Source of the DNA: Phycomyces blakesleeanus NRRL 1555(-)
Taxonomy: Eukaryota > Mucoromycota > Mucoromycetes > Mucorales > Phycomycetaceae
Assembly: GCF_001638985.1 (NCBI RefSeq)
Contig: NW_017265134.1
Span: 496,001-560,000, forward strand
Length of the DNA: 64,000 nucleotides
Reading direction: 5' to 3'
The notes under the pieces were generated by a model. The model did not search any database and was not told where the DNA came from. It saw nothing but the letters and a program-made list of their open reading frames with translations. Below are positions 12,432-26,217 of this stretch, in pieces; within the stretch, counting starts at the first letter, position 1; each line of letters begins with the position of its first letter. The position numbers were made by a program, and so were the translations under genes.

Positions 12432-15400
12432 ATGCCGTCAGAACTTCTAAACGGAGACGACGCTACTGCCTTGGTTGCCTTGACCTTGAGCGAGAACGTA
12501 CACGCCTCTAGAACACCTTTGGTCAGCACATCCTACACTCTCTCAGGACAAAATGCCAAGGTCACCTCGGACGTGTCTGTCGATGCCAACCGTGCCGTTT
12601 CAGCTTCACTCTTGTCTTCAGCCGAACTTCTCCAGGCCATTCCTCACCTCTATCAACTCGCTGCTACCCAGACTGGCCAGGTGCTTCACGTATCAGCTGG
12701 AGAATCCACAGAGAAGAGCTTTGGCGATTATTCACACATTATGGCCGTGCGCCAGGCTGGTCTTGGTTTATTGAGCTCTTCAACCGTTCAGGAAGCCTAT
12801 GATCTGGCTATCATTGCTCACGCCGTCGCCATCCAGACCTCGACTCCATTCATTCACTTTTATGACAGCCAGCGTGTATCGAGCGAATACGCAACCGTCC
12901 AGACAGTCGCACCCGAAATTCTCCAACAGCTCATTACCCCTGAACAAATCGAGTCATACAAGCAAAAGTCACTCCCGGCTCCCCAGACAGCCTACCTTCG
13001 CTACAAGGCCTCGCAGGATCAATCAGCAGACGCAGTGGTGGTGGATGTGTCAGAAACTGTCAAAAATGTCATGGCTCAATTTGGAACTTTGACACGCCGT
13101 CACTATTCACCTGTCGAGTACACCGGCCATCCTGATGCTGAGTTGGTGATTGTGGCTATGGGTGCTGGTGCCGCTGTTGTCGAGCAGACCTTGGCTCACC
13201 TCCAGAGCGTCTCTCCTCAGAAGATCGGTGTCCTCAATATCCGCCTCTACCGTCCCTGGTCCGATGCTGATCTCTTGGCTCATTTACCCGAATCAGTTCG
13301 CCGATTGGCAGTTTTGGAACCTGTTCAGGATCACACAGCCACCTGGAACCCTCTTTTCCTTGATATCACCGCCGCATTCCAGTCTTCTCAGCGCGACGAT
13401 GTAGAGATCCTTAGTGGCCAATACGGTGTTCACTCACTCGACTTTAACCCCGCTATGGTCAACGCTGTGCTCCGCCAATTGCGTCAGCCTACTATCGAAC
13501 GTCGTTTTGTTGTTGATGAGATTGTCAAGGCTGAGGATGCTTTGGATATCAAGACCGAGGCAGAGCAGTTTATTATTGTTGGTGATGCTGGTCTCTCCAA
13601 GAAGTATGTCCAGAGTCAGCCCGAGTCAAGCGTCCAGCTCTATACCATCGAAAAGGATGATACCACTCACTCTCACATCCGTATCTCTACTCGCCCTGGA
13701 TCTCTTTTGCCTTCGCTCGTTCAGCAGGCCAAGGCCGTCGTAGTTGTAGATGCTTCTGTCAACTCTGTTGATTCTATCAACCGCCTTGCTCCTCACGGTC
13801 TCGTTGCCTTTGGCGGTGTATCTGCGATCCATCTTGATGTCACACTCTCTTCTGCTGTCAAGAAAGCTGTTGCCACCAAGGGTGCCAAGGTTGTTTTGGT
13901 CGACAGCAAGGCTCTCTCTCACTCCAACTTTGACGAGATCCTCAAGACTGCCGAGTTGGTTGAGGTTCCTGCTTCATGGGCTACTATTGATGTGTCGGCT
14001 CCTCAAGTTCGCTCCAAGGCTCCTCAATCCAAGTTGCCAATCGAGACTCCTTACATTCGTCTTTTGGACCAGGTCTTCCAGGACCGTCTTGAGATTGCCA
14101 ACGCTGTTCACAGTGCCTCCGTTTGGTCCGCCTCTGACGCTCAGCCCTCGGCTTCGTCTCCCGAGTTCGGTTACGGAAAGTTGGTCAGCAAGATTCAGCA
14201 GCAGACACGTCTCATTGATACCGTCGAGAACCTTATCAAGGACACCACTATTCCCAGTGAGACTTTTAAGGCTCTTTCTAACTGGCTTCTCCTTGTCAAG
14301 TCTCCCTCGACTAAGCCTAACCAGCTCACCGATGCAGCCAATGCTGTCGTAAGCGTCCTGTCGGCCAACCCCATCGCTTCCATTTCTGCTGAGGACCAGG
14401 CCGCTCTATTCCCTAAGTCCAACTGGCTTATTGGATCTGACAGCTGGTCTGCTGATCTGGGCGCTTCTGGTGTCCACCATGTCATCTCGAGCGGTGAAAA
14501 CATCAACATGCTTATTGTTGACACCACTTCTTACTCTACCGAAGCCGAGCGCGAACAGCACAAGAAGGATATCGGTCTTTACGCCATGAGCTTCGGCTCC
14601 GTCTATGTTGCCTCTGTTGCCGTCTACTCTTCATACACTGGTGTGCTCCATGCTCTTATTGAGGCTGATGCCTACCAGGGTCCCTCTGTTGTGTTGGCTT
14701 ACCTTCCTGTCGACAACCAGGTGTTTGATCCAGTCAAGACTCTCAAGGAGACCAAGGTTGCTGTTGACTCTGGTGCCTGGCCCTTGTACCGCTGGAACCC
14801 TGTCCTTGAGGCTCAGAACAAGGAAGCCTTTACTCTCGATTCTCAGCGTATCAAGAAGGATCTTGAGAAGTTCCTTGAGCGTGAGAACCACTTTTCTCAG
14901 ATCGTTTTGTCCCAGCCTGCTCTCAGCAAGACTCTTGTCAGCTCCCTTGAATCTGTAAGTATTAATAAAAGAAAAGAAAAGAAAAGAAAAGAAAGGCAAA
15001 AGTGAATTTGAATTGATAACTAATATACTTGTACCTCTATCTCTATCTCTTTTTATTATTATTATTAAAACAATAGGATGTCAAGAAGCGTCAGGAAGAT
15101 TTGAAGCGCAAGGCTCGTGAGGACTATGCCAAGTTGTTGTCTGGTCTCGGTGGTGCTGAGGGTCCTCCTCTTACTGTCTTGTTCGGTTCTGACAATGGTA
15201 ATGCCGAGGGTTTGGCCAAGAAGATCGCTACTCGTGCCAAGGCAAGAAACCTCAAGGTCAAGTTTATGGCTATGGATGACTATGAGGATATCCAGGAGTT
15301 GGCCAACGAGACCAACCTTTTGATTGTGTGTTCCACTGCTGGCCAGGGTGAACTTCCATCCAACGGTCGTGAGTTCTGGAAGGCACTCAATGCTCTTTTG

Positions 15401-17350
15401 GTTGGTGAGGTTCAGCTCAGTGATCTTAACTTTGCTGTATTTGGTCTTGGTGATCGCAACTACTGGCCACGTGCTGAGGATGCCTCGTTCTACAACCGTC
15501 CCGGAAAGATTATCGAGGCCAAGCTCGAGGCCCTTGGTGCTAACCGTCTTCTTGCTCTTGGTCTTGGTGATGATCAGGATGCCGATGGTTATGAGACTGG
15601 TTTCCAGGCATGGCAACCCGAGTTCTGGAAGGCTTTGGGCGTCAAGGATGTTGGTGGTGATGAAGAGCCTCCCAAGATTACCGATGACCAGATGAAGATC
15701 AACTCCAACTATCTCCGTGGTACTATTGCTGAGGATCTTTTGGATACTTCCCGTGGTGACATCTCCGAGACCAACGGCAAGTTGCTCAAGTTCCATGGCT
15801 CTTATGGTCAGGATGACCGTGATCTTCGTGAGGAGCGCAAGAAGATGGGACTTGAAAAGGCTTACAGCTTCATGATTCGTGTTCGCATGCCTGGTGGTGT
15901 TTCTACTCCTGCCCAGTGGATAGTTATGGACAAGTTGGCCGATTCCCACGCCAACGGTGCTATAAAGATGACCACTCGCCAGGCCTTCCAGTTGCACGGT
16001 ATTATCAAATCCAAGTTGCGCGAGACTATCCGTGGTATCAACCATTCTCTCTTGAGTACTCTTGCCGCCTGTGGTGATGTCAACCGTAACATCATGGTTA
16101 CACCTGTCACTGAGATTCCCGAGGTTCACGCTCAAGTCCAGAAGTTCAGTGAAGAAGTTATGCTCCACTTGGCTCCCCGCACCAACGCTTACCACGAGAT
16201 TTGGTTGGCCGATGAATTGGTTGCTGGCCATGCCGTTCAGGATCACGAACCTATCTATGGCCCCACTTATTTGCCCCGCAAGTTCAAGATTGTCATCGCT
16301 GTCCCTCCTAACAACGATGTTGACATTTATGCTCACGATTTGGGTTATATTGCTATTGTTAAAGACAAGAAGGTCATTGGTTACAACGTGATGATTGGTG
16401 GTGGTATGGGTGCTACTCATGGTAACAAGAAGACCTATCCTCGTCCCTCTTCTATGCTTGGTTATGTTCCTGCCGATGTTGCTGTCAAGGTCGGTGAGGC
16501 CGTCATGACCACCCAGCGTGATTACGGAGATCGTACCAACCGTAAGCATGCCCGTCTTAAGTACACTGTTGATACCTATGGTTTGGACTTCTTCAAGTCT
16601 GAGATCGAGAAGCGTTCTGGTGCTACCTTTGCTGAGCCTGCTGAGTATGAGTTTAAGGACAATGCTGATCGTTATGGCTGGACCAAGGGTGAAGATGACA
16701 AGTGGCATTTCTGTATGTTTGTTGAGAACGGTAAGATTAAGGATACTCCTGAGTTCCAGGTCCGTACCGGTCTTCGTGAATTGGCCGAGTGGCACACTGG
16801 TGAATTCCGCCTGTCTCCTAACCAGCACTTGGTTATTGCAAATGTCCCCGAGGCCGATCTGGAAAAGACAAAGGCACATCTGGCCAAGTACAAGATGGAC
16901 AACCTCTCATTCTCTGGTCTCCGTCTTAATGCAATGGCCTGTGTCGCTCTTCCTACCTGTGGTCTTGCTATGGCTGAGTCAGAGCGTTACTTGCCTACAC
17001 TGGTTGGTCTTTTGGAACAGACTATGGAAGAGGCTGGTTTGAAGGATGATGCTATCACGATTCGTATGACTGGTTGTCCTAACGGTTGTGCTCGTCCTTA
17101 CTTGGCTGAACTGGCTTTCGTCGGTAAGGCCCCTGGTGCTTACAACGTGTACTTGGGTGGTGGCCACAAGGGTGAGCGTCTCAACAAGCTGTACAAGGAA
17201 TCCCTTCGTGAGGCCGAGATTCTTGCTGAGATTAAACCTATCATTAAGCGCTACGCACTTGAGCGCAACGCCGGTGAGCCATTTGGTGACTGGGTTATCC
17301 GTGCTGGCTATGTAAAGAAGACGATCACTGGTCTTGACTTCCACGATTAA
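12432..17350 (+). CDS. MET5: Sulfite reductase [NADPH] hemoprotein (beta) subunit, Met5/Ecm17 type
   Basis: Two exons, 12432-14954 and 15077-17350, give 1598 residues; the yeast protein is about 1440. It reduces sulfite to sulfide in sulfate assimilation in the cytosol, paired with the flavoprotein subunit Met10. Domain order matches the fungal beta subunit. Residues about 1-840 are pyruvate-ferredoxin-oxidoreductase-like. A flavodoxin-like domain starts near residue 872 (TVLFGSDNGNAEG, CSTAGQGELPS, FGLGDRNYW). The nitrite/sulfite reductase ferredoxin-like and 4Fe-4S/siroheme domains follow to the C terminus. The cluster cysteines are present: C1463 and C1469 (CVALPTC) and C1508 and C1512 (CPNGC). 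The intron is phase 0 and lies just before the flavodoxin domain. Codon use is strongly biased to C/T endings, as in highly expressed genes. That bias also creates a long antisense open frame which I do not regard as a gene. Confidence 0.97.
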
Positions 17351-17995
17351 AGAGTTTTATTTTTCGTATGCATGTATATTCCCCATTTCATTTCTGTTTG
17401 ATTTTAACTGCATTTTTCTTTTCTTTTATACAACAACAAAAAAATTCTATCTTTATCTCTACCTATCTATTTATCTATATATCTCTTATTTATTTCTACT
17501 TAATAACATTGAACTTGAATTCGCCTATGATCTTTTGACTGTCTTATTGTGTTTCTGTCTGAGGGAATAAGAAGAAAGAGGGATAAAGGGGAAAAGGGGG
17601 AGTAAATAGAAAGTATCCGATTATGTGGAAAATAAGGGGTCTGCGTAGTGTCATGGCCATTCTATACAAGACCAAATGCAAACATCCATCAGCTGAGCTG
17701 AAGATAACAAGTGACAAAAACAAAGGTGTATATTTGGTTGCAACATCAATATTTTCGCCTTGTTCTAAAGGCAAAGGAGACCAAAAAGATATATATATAT
17801 ATATATATATATAATATAATATATATATAATATTACTAGAAATCTAAGCTTTTTTTCTTCTTCTTTTTAATGTATGTATTATGCATTATATATTATATAT
17901 TATATATTTATGTATTTTATATATAATATATGTAAATATGTAAATGTGTGAATGTGGGAGTGTGTGAATAAGGTATATATAATAAGAAATATGTA
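17351..17995. other. Intergenic 3' region of MET5
   Basis: T-rich 3' flank with tct/tat repeats, a (TA)n tract at about 17789-17813 and AT palindromic runs to 17930. No gene is visible. Confidence 0.7.
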
Positions 17996-18463
17996 TCATC
18001 GTTTTAAGCATCGAGCTATGTGTTGTTGAACAATTGCCGCAGCTGCTGCTTCTGGACAGACAGACTGTTCACCTTCGGCCAAAGGTACTCGCCAATGAGT
18101 TGAAGTTCCACAAGTACTTGAGGTGGAACAGGTCTCTGGGTTGGACAAGCGAGAGGGTGCCGAGTGGATCCGTTTCCGAAAAAGCGAGGCTGAGTAAGGT
18201 GAGTGGAGAGCCTGGCGGAAATGAGAGTGTGAACAGTGCTGTCGGTACTTATTCTCTAGACGTCGATCAAGATCGATTGCGTCCACAAGAATATCGAGTG
18301 ATAGAGCCTGTTGTCGTAGTGGCAAAGAAGTTGTCCGGTTGTGATGGTGGCGTACAGGCAACGGTCGCTCGTCGGGACAAACCGATCGAAGCGAAGGTAA
18401 GGTGCAGTGCTTAGCATGTCGGTCCCGACTTAGAGGTGGCAATTGAACAATAGAGAGAGACAT
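17996..18463 (-). CDS. Uncertain small protein, 155 residues
   Basis: One open frame on the minus strand starts MSLSIVQLPPLSRD and ends IARCLKR. It lies in a patch clearly richer in G+C than its surroundings, as coding DNA is here. A TATA-like tatttaag (18590-18581) lies about 120 nt upstream and a CRE palindrome about 220 nt upstream, supporting transcription in this direction. No domain is recognised; the middle is rich in basic, Ser and Cys residues. A second minus frame also looks coding-like over 18010-18410 but has a TAG near 18258, and a plus frame 18034-18414 is open too. The true frame is therefore not certain, and a spliced or decayed gene is possible. Confidence 0.35.
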   Translation of the reverse strand: MSLSIVQLPPLSRDRHAKHCTLPSLRSVCPDERPLPVRHHHNRTTSLPLRQQALSLDILVDAIDLDRRLENKYRQHCSHSHFRQALHSPYSASLFRKRIHSAPSRLSNPETCSTSSTCGTSTHWRVPLAEGEQSVCPEAAAAAIVQQHIARCLKR

Positions 18464-19197
18464 TATAGGCGGGTGATAATTAAAAGGCCAAAAATATAAT
18501 GAAATATAGGAAATATAACAAAATGTGAAAAGATAAAGCAGAAATGAGATAAAAATACAAAATCCAGGTCTGTGTGTGTGCTTAAATACTCTTTTGGCCC
18601 CCATATCCGGATTTCTTTACACCCCTCAAAAAAGCCAGTGCGGTGGGTCGCGCAAAACGAGGAGGCGGCCGTCCAAATATACATGACGTCAGCATATTCA
18701 CAAGACGCTTTTGTCTGGTCCAAGTTCCGTCCAAGCGTGAGCCAATTTCCACCCTCTTACACGGCTTGGCTTCTCTCTCTTTTTTTTTGTCTTTTCGCCA
18801 TCCATCCTTTGCCCTTTTTTCAGGATCTATTCTTTACCCTTTTTTTCTTATCTTCTGTACTCTATTTAGACGCCTATTGGACCAGTAACGGGTATGTATA
18901 GTTTGACTGTCTGAGGGTAGATTAGTGACGATGATGCACTCTTATGCATCCATCACATTGTCTGTGCAGGAGCAAAGTGTGTTACGACAGGAATAGAAAG
19001 AGGAGGTCTGTGGGTCGAGATCACGGCTCAGGAGAATAGTTGTCTTGCTTCTCAAACCTGCACTTGTTCACAAACTAACTGTTTTTATTCTCACTTTATT
19101 ATTTTTACTATTATTGTTATTTGTTGTTGTTGCTATTATTTTGCTGTAGCTAAGCCCATCTCTACTTTCCAACAATACCCTTTTTTTTTTCGTCAGG
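18464..19197. other. Divergent promoter region between the small minus gene and NST1
   Basis: The region separates two genes pointing apart. It contains the CRE palindrome, GC-rich boxes at 18640-18675, and a pyrimidine tract ending tttttcgtcag directly before the NST1 ATG. That tract resembles a splice acceptor, so NST1 may have an upstream exon here. Confidence 0.5.
18684..18691. promoter_or_regulatory. CRE palindrome TGACGTCA
   Basis: This is the exact eight-base consensus for ATF/CREB-type bZIP factors. It sits between two divergent transcription units. Function is inferred from the consensus and position only. Confidence 0.5.
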
Positions 19198-22100
19198 ATG
19201 AAGAAGAAATCAGCCACCACCAAACGCAGTACCGACATTTCCATTCAATTTCCCAGCATAGATTACCACGATTCGCATCATAAGCACAACGACCACAATT
19301 GTGTCTCAGAATCGCCATGCATCGCCCTCTCTTCAAAAAAGAAAAAGAAAAAGAACAGCAAAGGATTCAACGATTTAAAAGAAGAAAGCTCTCATTGGCT
19401 TGTCGACACACGAATATGTAATGCGCGCGCAGCAAAAAAAACTGACCAGTTCTGGTCAACAATGAGCAATAATGAAGAACGACATCAGATCCGAGAGTTC
19501 TGGCTACAGCTTGGTGAAGCTGATCGCCGGTCTCTCGTAAAGGTTGAAAAGGAAGCCGTCCTGCGAAAGATGAAAGAACAACAAAAGCACAGCTGTAATT
19601 GTTCTGTCTGTGGCAAGAAAAGGTTAGCCATAAAAAACAATACATGTATTTCTTTTTATTTTTATTTTAGAGAGAAAAGATAAAGAAAAAAGAAAAAGAA
19701 ATTGACATGACTTGACTTGACCTGATCTGATCTTCTTGGCGTTTATGTACACACACATTCTTCTATAAATCAAATTATGCCTTAACTGATCCAGAACCGC
19801 GATTGAAGACGAACTTGAAGTCCTTTACGATGCTTATTACGAAGAACTTGAGCGTTACGCAAATCATCAGCAACAAACACGTCTTTATGGAGCACCATAC
19901 GGATTGCAGGATCTTACTGCCGCGCCATCTCAATCTTCGGATCCACCAACACGACCTGATGACGAAAACGAAGATTATGAAAGCGAATACGAATACGAAG
20001 ACGAAGAGGATGAAGAGGACGACGAAGAGGACGAGGACGAAGAGGAAGAAAATAATGAAGGGAGTCACTCTGATCATTCCCAACAATCTAAACACTCCCG
20101 GCATTCGGAAAACTCTCATCATTCAATCACTCACACAGGAGAAAGTGCATATAGCGATGTTGCACGTTATGTGGCGACAGATCTGGTTAAGCACGCTGCT
20201 AGACTAAAAAACGTCGAGGAATTTAATTTTGGTAACAGTCTATCCGTAAAAGGTGAGACTCAAACCACCAAGTCTCCAAGGAAAGCACGGCTGGCTGATA
20301 TGGCTCTTTGTGGAGGCGGAATTCTTACCGTAGCAGACGATTTATTGAAAAATGACGGGAAAAAATTTCTTGACATGATGGAACGTCTTGCTGAACGTAG
20401 GATGCAAACAGGCGAAGAGGCAGAAACAGATCAAAACGAAGAGTATTATGAAGAAGGCGAAGACGATGAGGCCTACGAAGAAGAAGAGGAAGGAGAAGAG
20501 GAGGAAGAGGTAAACGAAAAAGTTGATAAAATTTAGCGTCCAGATAATTTATATCCTAAACATATAAAAAAAATAGGATACACGAACAGAGGAACAAAGA
20601 ATGGAAGAAGGCCGGAGGATGTTCCAAATATTCGCGGCTCGTATGTTTGAGCAGCGTGTGTTAGCTGCATATCGAGAAAAAGTAGCTCGTGAGAGGCAAC
20701 AGCGACTTTTGCAAGAAGAAGAAGAAGAGCAGCGACAGCGAGAGGAAAGAGAGCGGAAGAAGCAAGAGGAAAGGGAGCGAAAGAAAGAGCAGAAGCGGTA
20801 AGTCTGATAATTTTTTTATGTATTACAAGTTATAAGTTACTTACAAAAAGAGGGGGGTGATAACTCTGAATAGCCAGTTAAAACAACAGAGAGAAGAAGA
20901 ACGACAGGCCAAAGAGCTCCAAAAGAAGGCAGAAGAAGAGGCTGCAAAGATTGAGAAAGAACGGCAAATGCAAATCGAGCGACAGAAACGAGAGCAGGAA
21001 CGCCAAAAGAGAGAAGAAGAGAAACAGAAGCGAGAAGAAGAGCGGGCACGGAAAGAGGAAGAACGACGAAAACGAGTGCGAGAAGAGAAAGAAAGAGCCG
21101 CAGAAAAGGAACGAGTAGCAGAAAAGGAACGAAAGCGGAAAGAAGAGGAAGATGAACGATTAAGAAAAGAGAAAGAAGAGGAAGATGAACGATTAAGAAA
21201 AGAGAAAGAAGAGGAAGAAGAGCGATTGAGAAAAGAGAAAGAAAAGGAAGAAGAGCGATTAAGGAAAGAGAAAGAAGAACATAGGTTAAAAGAAGAAGAG
21301 CGCTTGGCGAAAGAAAAGGTGGCACGACTGCCTGATCCTGTGATACCATTGAGTGTGCCTACCCAGGACATGTCCGTGCGCGAGTCTACAGAGGAGCGAC
21401 AGCGCGTGCTGATGGACGTACTGATCGGGCCTTTGTGGACAAATCCCACTGTCAGTGCACCAAACCAATTTTCATGTTCTCTCCCTGCGGTAGGCACCCC
21501 TAGTTCAAATATTCTCCCTCATCCTCCCACCCCTCCTACTTCGCTTCCTCTACAGGCCATAGCAGGCCCAAGCTTGCTTCCTAGTACAGGAGAAACAAGT
21601 CCGAAAAAAAGTCGACCTCCTGGAATTGGTATGACACCTTCTCGAAAAATCATTGCCCGACCGTCGACTTCACTTACGCCTATTGGCCAACCTTCAAATG
21701 GACGACGGGCTTCTGCAGCAAGTGCGGCAAGTACACCATCTACATCTACTATTTCCAATGCAGGACCTATTGGATCTAAGGTTGGGCAGGATGCTGCAGA
21801 AGAAGCTGGCCATTCTTTCTTCTCAAACTTTTTGTTTGGCGAGCCTAGTAGAGGTAGATTGAATTGTATAGGACCAAGTGAATTATCTGATGTTAAGCTA
21901 ATTATTATACTTGTAGATACTCGACCTTCTTTTCTTATACCTGAACAACAAGACCCACGCGTAGCAAGAGATTCTATATGTGGTGGTCTAGAGAGACGGT
22001 TTTCGAGTGACAGCAGTGCATTTCATTGGACAAACGGTAAAGCAACTTCGGCAAATAGCAACGTTTTAACAATGGGTGCAGGATGGACGGCGTCGACAGT

Positions 22101-22394
22101 ATTGTCAGACAATGTACACGGCAAGCTTTTTGGCGACGTACTGGTAAGATTTTTTTTCTCTTTTCTTTTTCTTTTTCTTTTCTGGTTCTTATTGCTATTA
22201 CTATTATTACTATTACTGTTATCACTATCATTATTATCATTATCATTGGTTATTTTTTTGTTTGGTTGGCTGGTTTTGGCTTGAACAAAGGCAAAGCGAA
22301 AAAAAAGCCCTTTTGTTATGATTGCTGTTATAGGATGATGATATATTTGTTTCTGTTTTAATAAGACGAACTAATGGGGGTTCAAATAAGTGAC

Positions 22395-22427
<33 letters not shown>

Positions 22428-22941
22428 CAACAATTGTAATTACAATTATAATGACAAAACTTAGGCTGATCGAAGCACAGTTATTCTTGAACGCGCCAAG
22501 ATTGCCTATCGTAAACTAGGTGAAATTACACAACCAAACTACTATGCAGGACCTCCCCAATTCTACACACTTGTGCAGCTGCACCGTATGATGAGCGACA
22601 TGTTTTATGACAATCAAATTGATATACAGGAACTCTATGAAGCACTTTTGCCGCCTCTTAGTGGATTTCAATGTGTAACACATGCGCTCCAAGGTTGCCT
22701 TGTACGATACACTAGTGGAATTTCGATGCAAGACGATGCGTCTCGGAGAGCAAGTCTTGGTGTTCATCCCAACCCACGCTCACCCTTTCCACTCTCTCCC
22801 TCTCACACCTCCCTCTCACATCTACCCCAATCACATCCAGTGCCACCTACATCTCTGCCGCCCCTCGGTACTTCCTCTGCAACCAACACAATTCAACAAC
22901 AGAAAGGAAATACAAATACATTGTTTGGAAGTATGTCATGA
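19198..22941 (+). CDS. NST1: Stress response protein Nst1 homolog
   Basis: Six exons in one frame give 1014 residues: 19198-19622, 19795-20509, 20577-20797, 20874-21853, 21917-22143 and 22465-22941. The Nst1 signature spans the first junction: [18 protein letters not shown], then [29 protein letters not shown] and, after splicing, [19 protein letters not shown]. The family's [19 protein letters not shown] block opens exon 3. Then comes a very long charged Glu/Arg/Lys helix (about residues 400-560) and a Pro/Ser/Thr-rich tail. Acidic runs flank the signature. Fungal Nst1 affects salt-stress tolerance and interacts with splicing or decapping factors. The 21854-21916 intron is 63 nt and stop-free, so it may be retained. 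The start could lie in a further upstream exon. Confidence 0.92.
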
Positions 22942-22948
22942 TATATAC

Positions 22949-22989
<41 letters not shown>

Positions 22990-24008
22990 AAGGAGATATT
23001 GAAATAACAAAGCAAAGCAGAAAAAAATTAACAATCCCATATTCACATCCCATATCCCACATCCACAATTACATTCTCAATATATTCACTCAACACTCAA
23101 ATACACGCAAACTCAATATACAAACACCACATCTCACTCGCACACTCACTCACTCACTCACTCACTCACACATAAACATAAACATAAACACAAACACCAA
23201 TAAATAATTTAATAAAGAAAAACGGTATTAAACGGTAATAGATAAACAATTGGGCATTGTTGGTTTTTTACTGTGTCCTTTTCCCCCCTTTTCACCCCGA
23301 GTGTTTTATGTGGAACATCTACACAGACTCCCCCCCCCCCCCTTTTTTTTTTTTCTCTCTATTGCCTTTATTTTTGTTTTTTGTTTATTTGACCTTGTCT
23401 CCTACATTTGAATGGCACGACTGTTTTAGATGCGGATCGAATATATATATATACATTACATATAATTGCACACACGCACACACACACGCACACACACACA
23501 TAATATATATATATATATATATATATATGTAATAACGTACAAGTGAATAAAGATTGGGTTGAATTGAATCGAATTGAATTGAATCGAATTGAATCGAATC
23601 AAATCATATTGTATTGTATTGTATTGTATTGAGTGGAATGATTCTTTAGATAGAGTGGAATGCAGTAAAATGCAATAATATTCAGTGGAATGCGTTTGTA
23701 TACAATCCAATGTAAAGATATGGCTAAATAAAGTGAAACGGTACAAAAGCTTGTTTTTAAAATAAATTGTCAATACACAAAAAAATGCATATTGCTTATT
23801 ATGAACAGGTGTACTATTGTATTTATTTATTTATTTAATTATTTACTTATATATATATATATGTTTTTTTTATCAATAATAAATAATAAACAATAAAAAA
23901 AAAGAATATTTTGTTTCAACTTTTCAATTTACTTTCTTTTTTTTTCTTTTTTTTGTTTGGCTTGGCTTGGTTTGGCTTGGTTTGGCTTGGCTTGACCTAT
24001 TCAGTTAA
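22942..24008. other. Intergenic between the 3' ends of NST1 and DEF1
   Basis: Two convergent genes end here. The stretch holds (TA)n tracts, ctca and cataaa tandem repeats (23143-23200), C13-T13 at 23330-23355, a CA microsatellite near 23470-23500 and a gaatt/gaatc pentamer tract (23555-23635). No gene is visible. Confidence 0.75.
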
Positions 24009-26184
24009 TTAGTTCCAGTAAGGTTGGTGTCGATTAGCTGATGGTTGTGTTGATTTAGTTTGCTGTTGAGTTTGTTGTGGTTGATTGGAATATTGTTGGT
24101 AGGAGAACATTGGCTGCTGATCAAAATAATTAGCTTGATTTAACAGATAAGCTTGTTGTTGCTGTTGCTGTTGCTGTTTCTGTTTCTGTTGTTGCTGATA
24201 GCTCAAAGATGACTGGGGACCTTGAGAATGCATCACATTGGCAGGGGATGCCTTTTCGTACTTATATAAATCTGCCTTTGTTTGAACTGCAGAAGTCGAT
24301 TGTCCAGAAGACAGGTTTCCAAGGAACCCTCCACCCTGCAGTCCTCCATAAGTTTGTTGTTTGTGATATTCCTGCAATCCTATCGGTTGGAAAGAGTTGT
24401 CCTCATACCCATTATCCATTGTCCCTCCGATTTGACTATAAAAGTTCGATGTGCCGTAGGGGTTTCCGTGCACTGCATAAGGTGAGGTTCCCTGCTTGAC
24501 TGTTGTCTGAGCAGCTGAGTTGGCATATATTGGATAATTTTTGTTCATGTAGTTATGACCATGACTGGGCTGCCCATAAGCAGACTGGTTAGGCATGTAG
24601 TAGTAAGGGTAGTAAGGCATGGATGAAGTATAACCTTGTTGCTGTTGCTGTTGCTGTTGCTGTTGTTGTTGTTGTTGCTGCTGCTGCTGCTGCAACTGCT
24701 GTTGTGTTTGGCTATAATCTTGATGTTTATCACGAGTAAATGCATTCTGATTAGTGGAAGCTTGGAATACTGTATCGTAATATCCCATCGAGGCAGCCAC
24801 TGCAGCTGTTCGCTGCGCATCGTTTCCATACATCCCATAGTCAGGCACAGACATGGGACTTACACCTGCAGGAGGTTGGTTGGGCATGTAAGCGCTGTAG
24901 GCTGACGTAAGATGGTCCATGCCCGACTGAGAATGTGTTTGCTCCTGTTTCATAAACGATGGCGGGAAAGTTACTGGAATTACTGGTGTGGTTAATACAG
25001 ATTCTTTCTGAAGCGCAGGAGCAGTGGCGAGGGTGATGGGAATAATCGAAACAGAAACGGTAGGTAGTGATACAGCAGTTATCTCACTTTTAGTGGCAGA
25101 AGTAGTAGCTAGCATTTCCGGAACACTAGTGGACAGTCGATATGAGAAACCACTATGCTCGTAAAATATATATTCCACTCAACCATAAAAGCAAAATATA
25201 TGTATAAAGATAGGTTACTTCTAGCCTTCTTTCCTTTCTTTTTCTTTTCTTTCTCTTTTCTTTGTTCCTTTTCTTTGCTTCTTCTCTCTTCCTTTTTAAA
25301 TCTCTTCTTTCTTTTTGTTACCTTGGTTCGGATATCAAATCTACCAATCCAGACACAAGTGTTTCTGTATCTTTCTTATCATCAATATCCAAATTTCCAA
25401 ACAATACATCCACTGTAAAGTCAGTAATGTTATTAGCTGGCAGAATTACTGGAGAATCTTGTTTCAAAAGTTGATCAACTGTCTGTCGTAGTTTAGGCTC
25501 TTCATGGAGAGCATCAATTGGTTTCCTGGATTCTTGGATGGGTTCTTCTGCTGTATGCACAGTAGGTGATGCAAGTGTACTATCTGACCATGGATTCTCG
25601 CTTTCTACAGCAACCCCCCAAACAGCTTTGATTGCTTCGATTTCTGCAATTACTTTTGGCTCTTGCTTGTTCTTGTTCTTGTTCTTGTTTACGTCTTGCT
25701 CTTTTGGTGCTATTTCTTCTGAATGTACAGGCTCTTGTTTTGGCTTAAGTAAACTCGCCCATGTTTTTGGCGTGTCTTGAGAATTTAAAGAAGAGGTAGT
25801 TGTGGCTGTAGTTGTGGCTGTAGTTGTGGATGCAATTGTAGAGGATGTTGTGGTCGTAGCAGAAGATGTCGTTATAGTGGAAGTTGTGGTGGTGGTAGAT
25901 CCAATTGCTTTAGAAGACGGCGCGCTCCATGCGTCTGAGCTATCTTGCCAACTTGTACTATCACATGTGTCTACTCCCCGGGATGCATTTGATGCAATAT
26001 ATGCCCAAGTGCTTTGTTCGAATGGCGGTTCTTGCTTTGAACGATACCAGGTTTGTGGCTGTTGTGGTTGTTGTGGCTGTTGCGGTGGTTGTGGTTGTTG
26101 TGAGCCAGATGTGAATGATTGGCGTACACTCGCACCAGTTAATGGTTGTTTACCCGTAGCTTTGTTTTTATATATATTTATACA

Positions 26185-26217
<33 letters not shown>

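Noticed and set aside
15065..16879. 604-codon open frame on the minus strand
   Set aside because: It lies antisense to the MET5 flavodoxin and reductase exon. The strong C/T-ending codon bias of MET5 removes stops from this antisense frame, and its protein has no recognisable domain.
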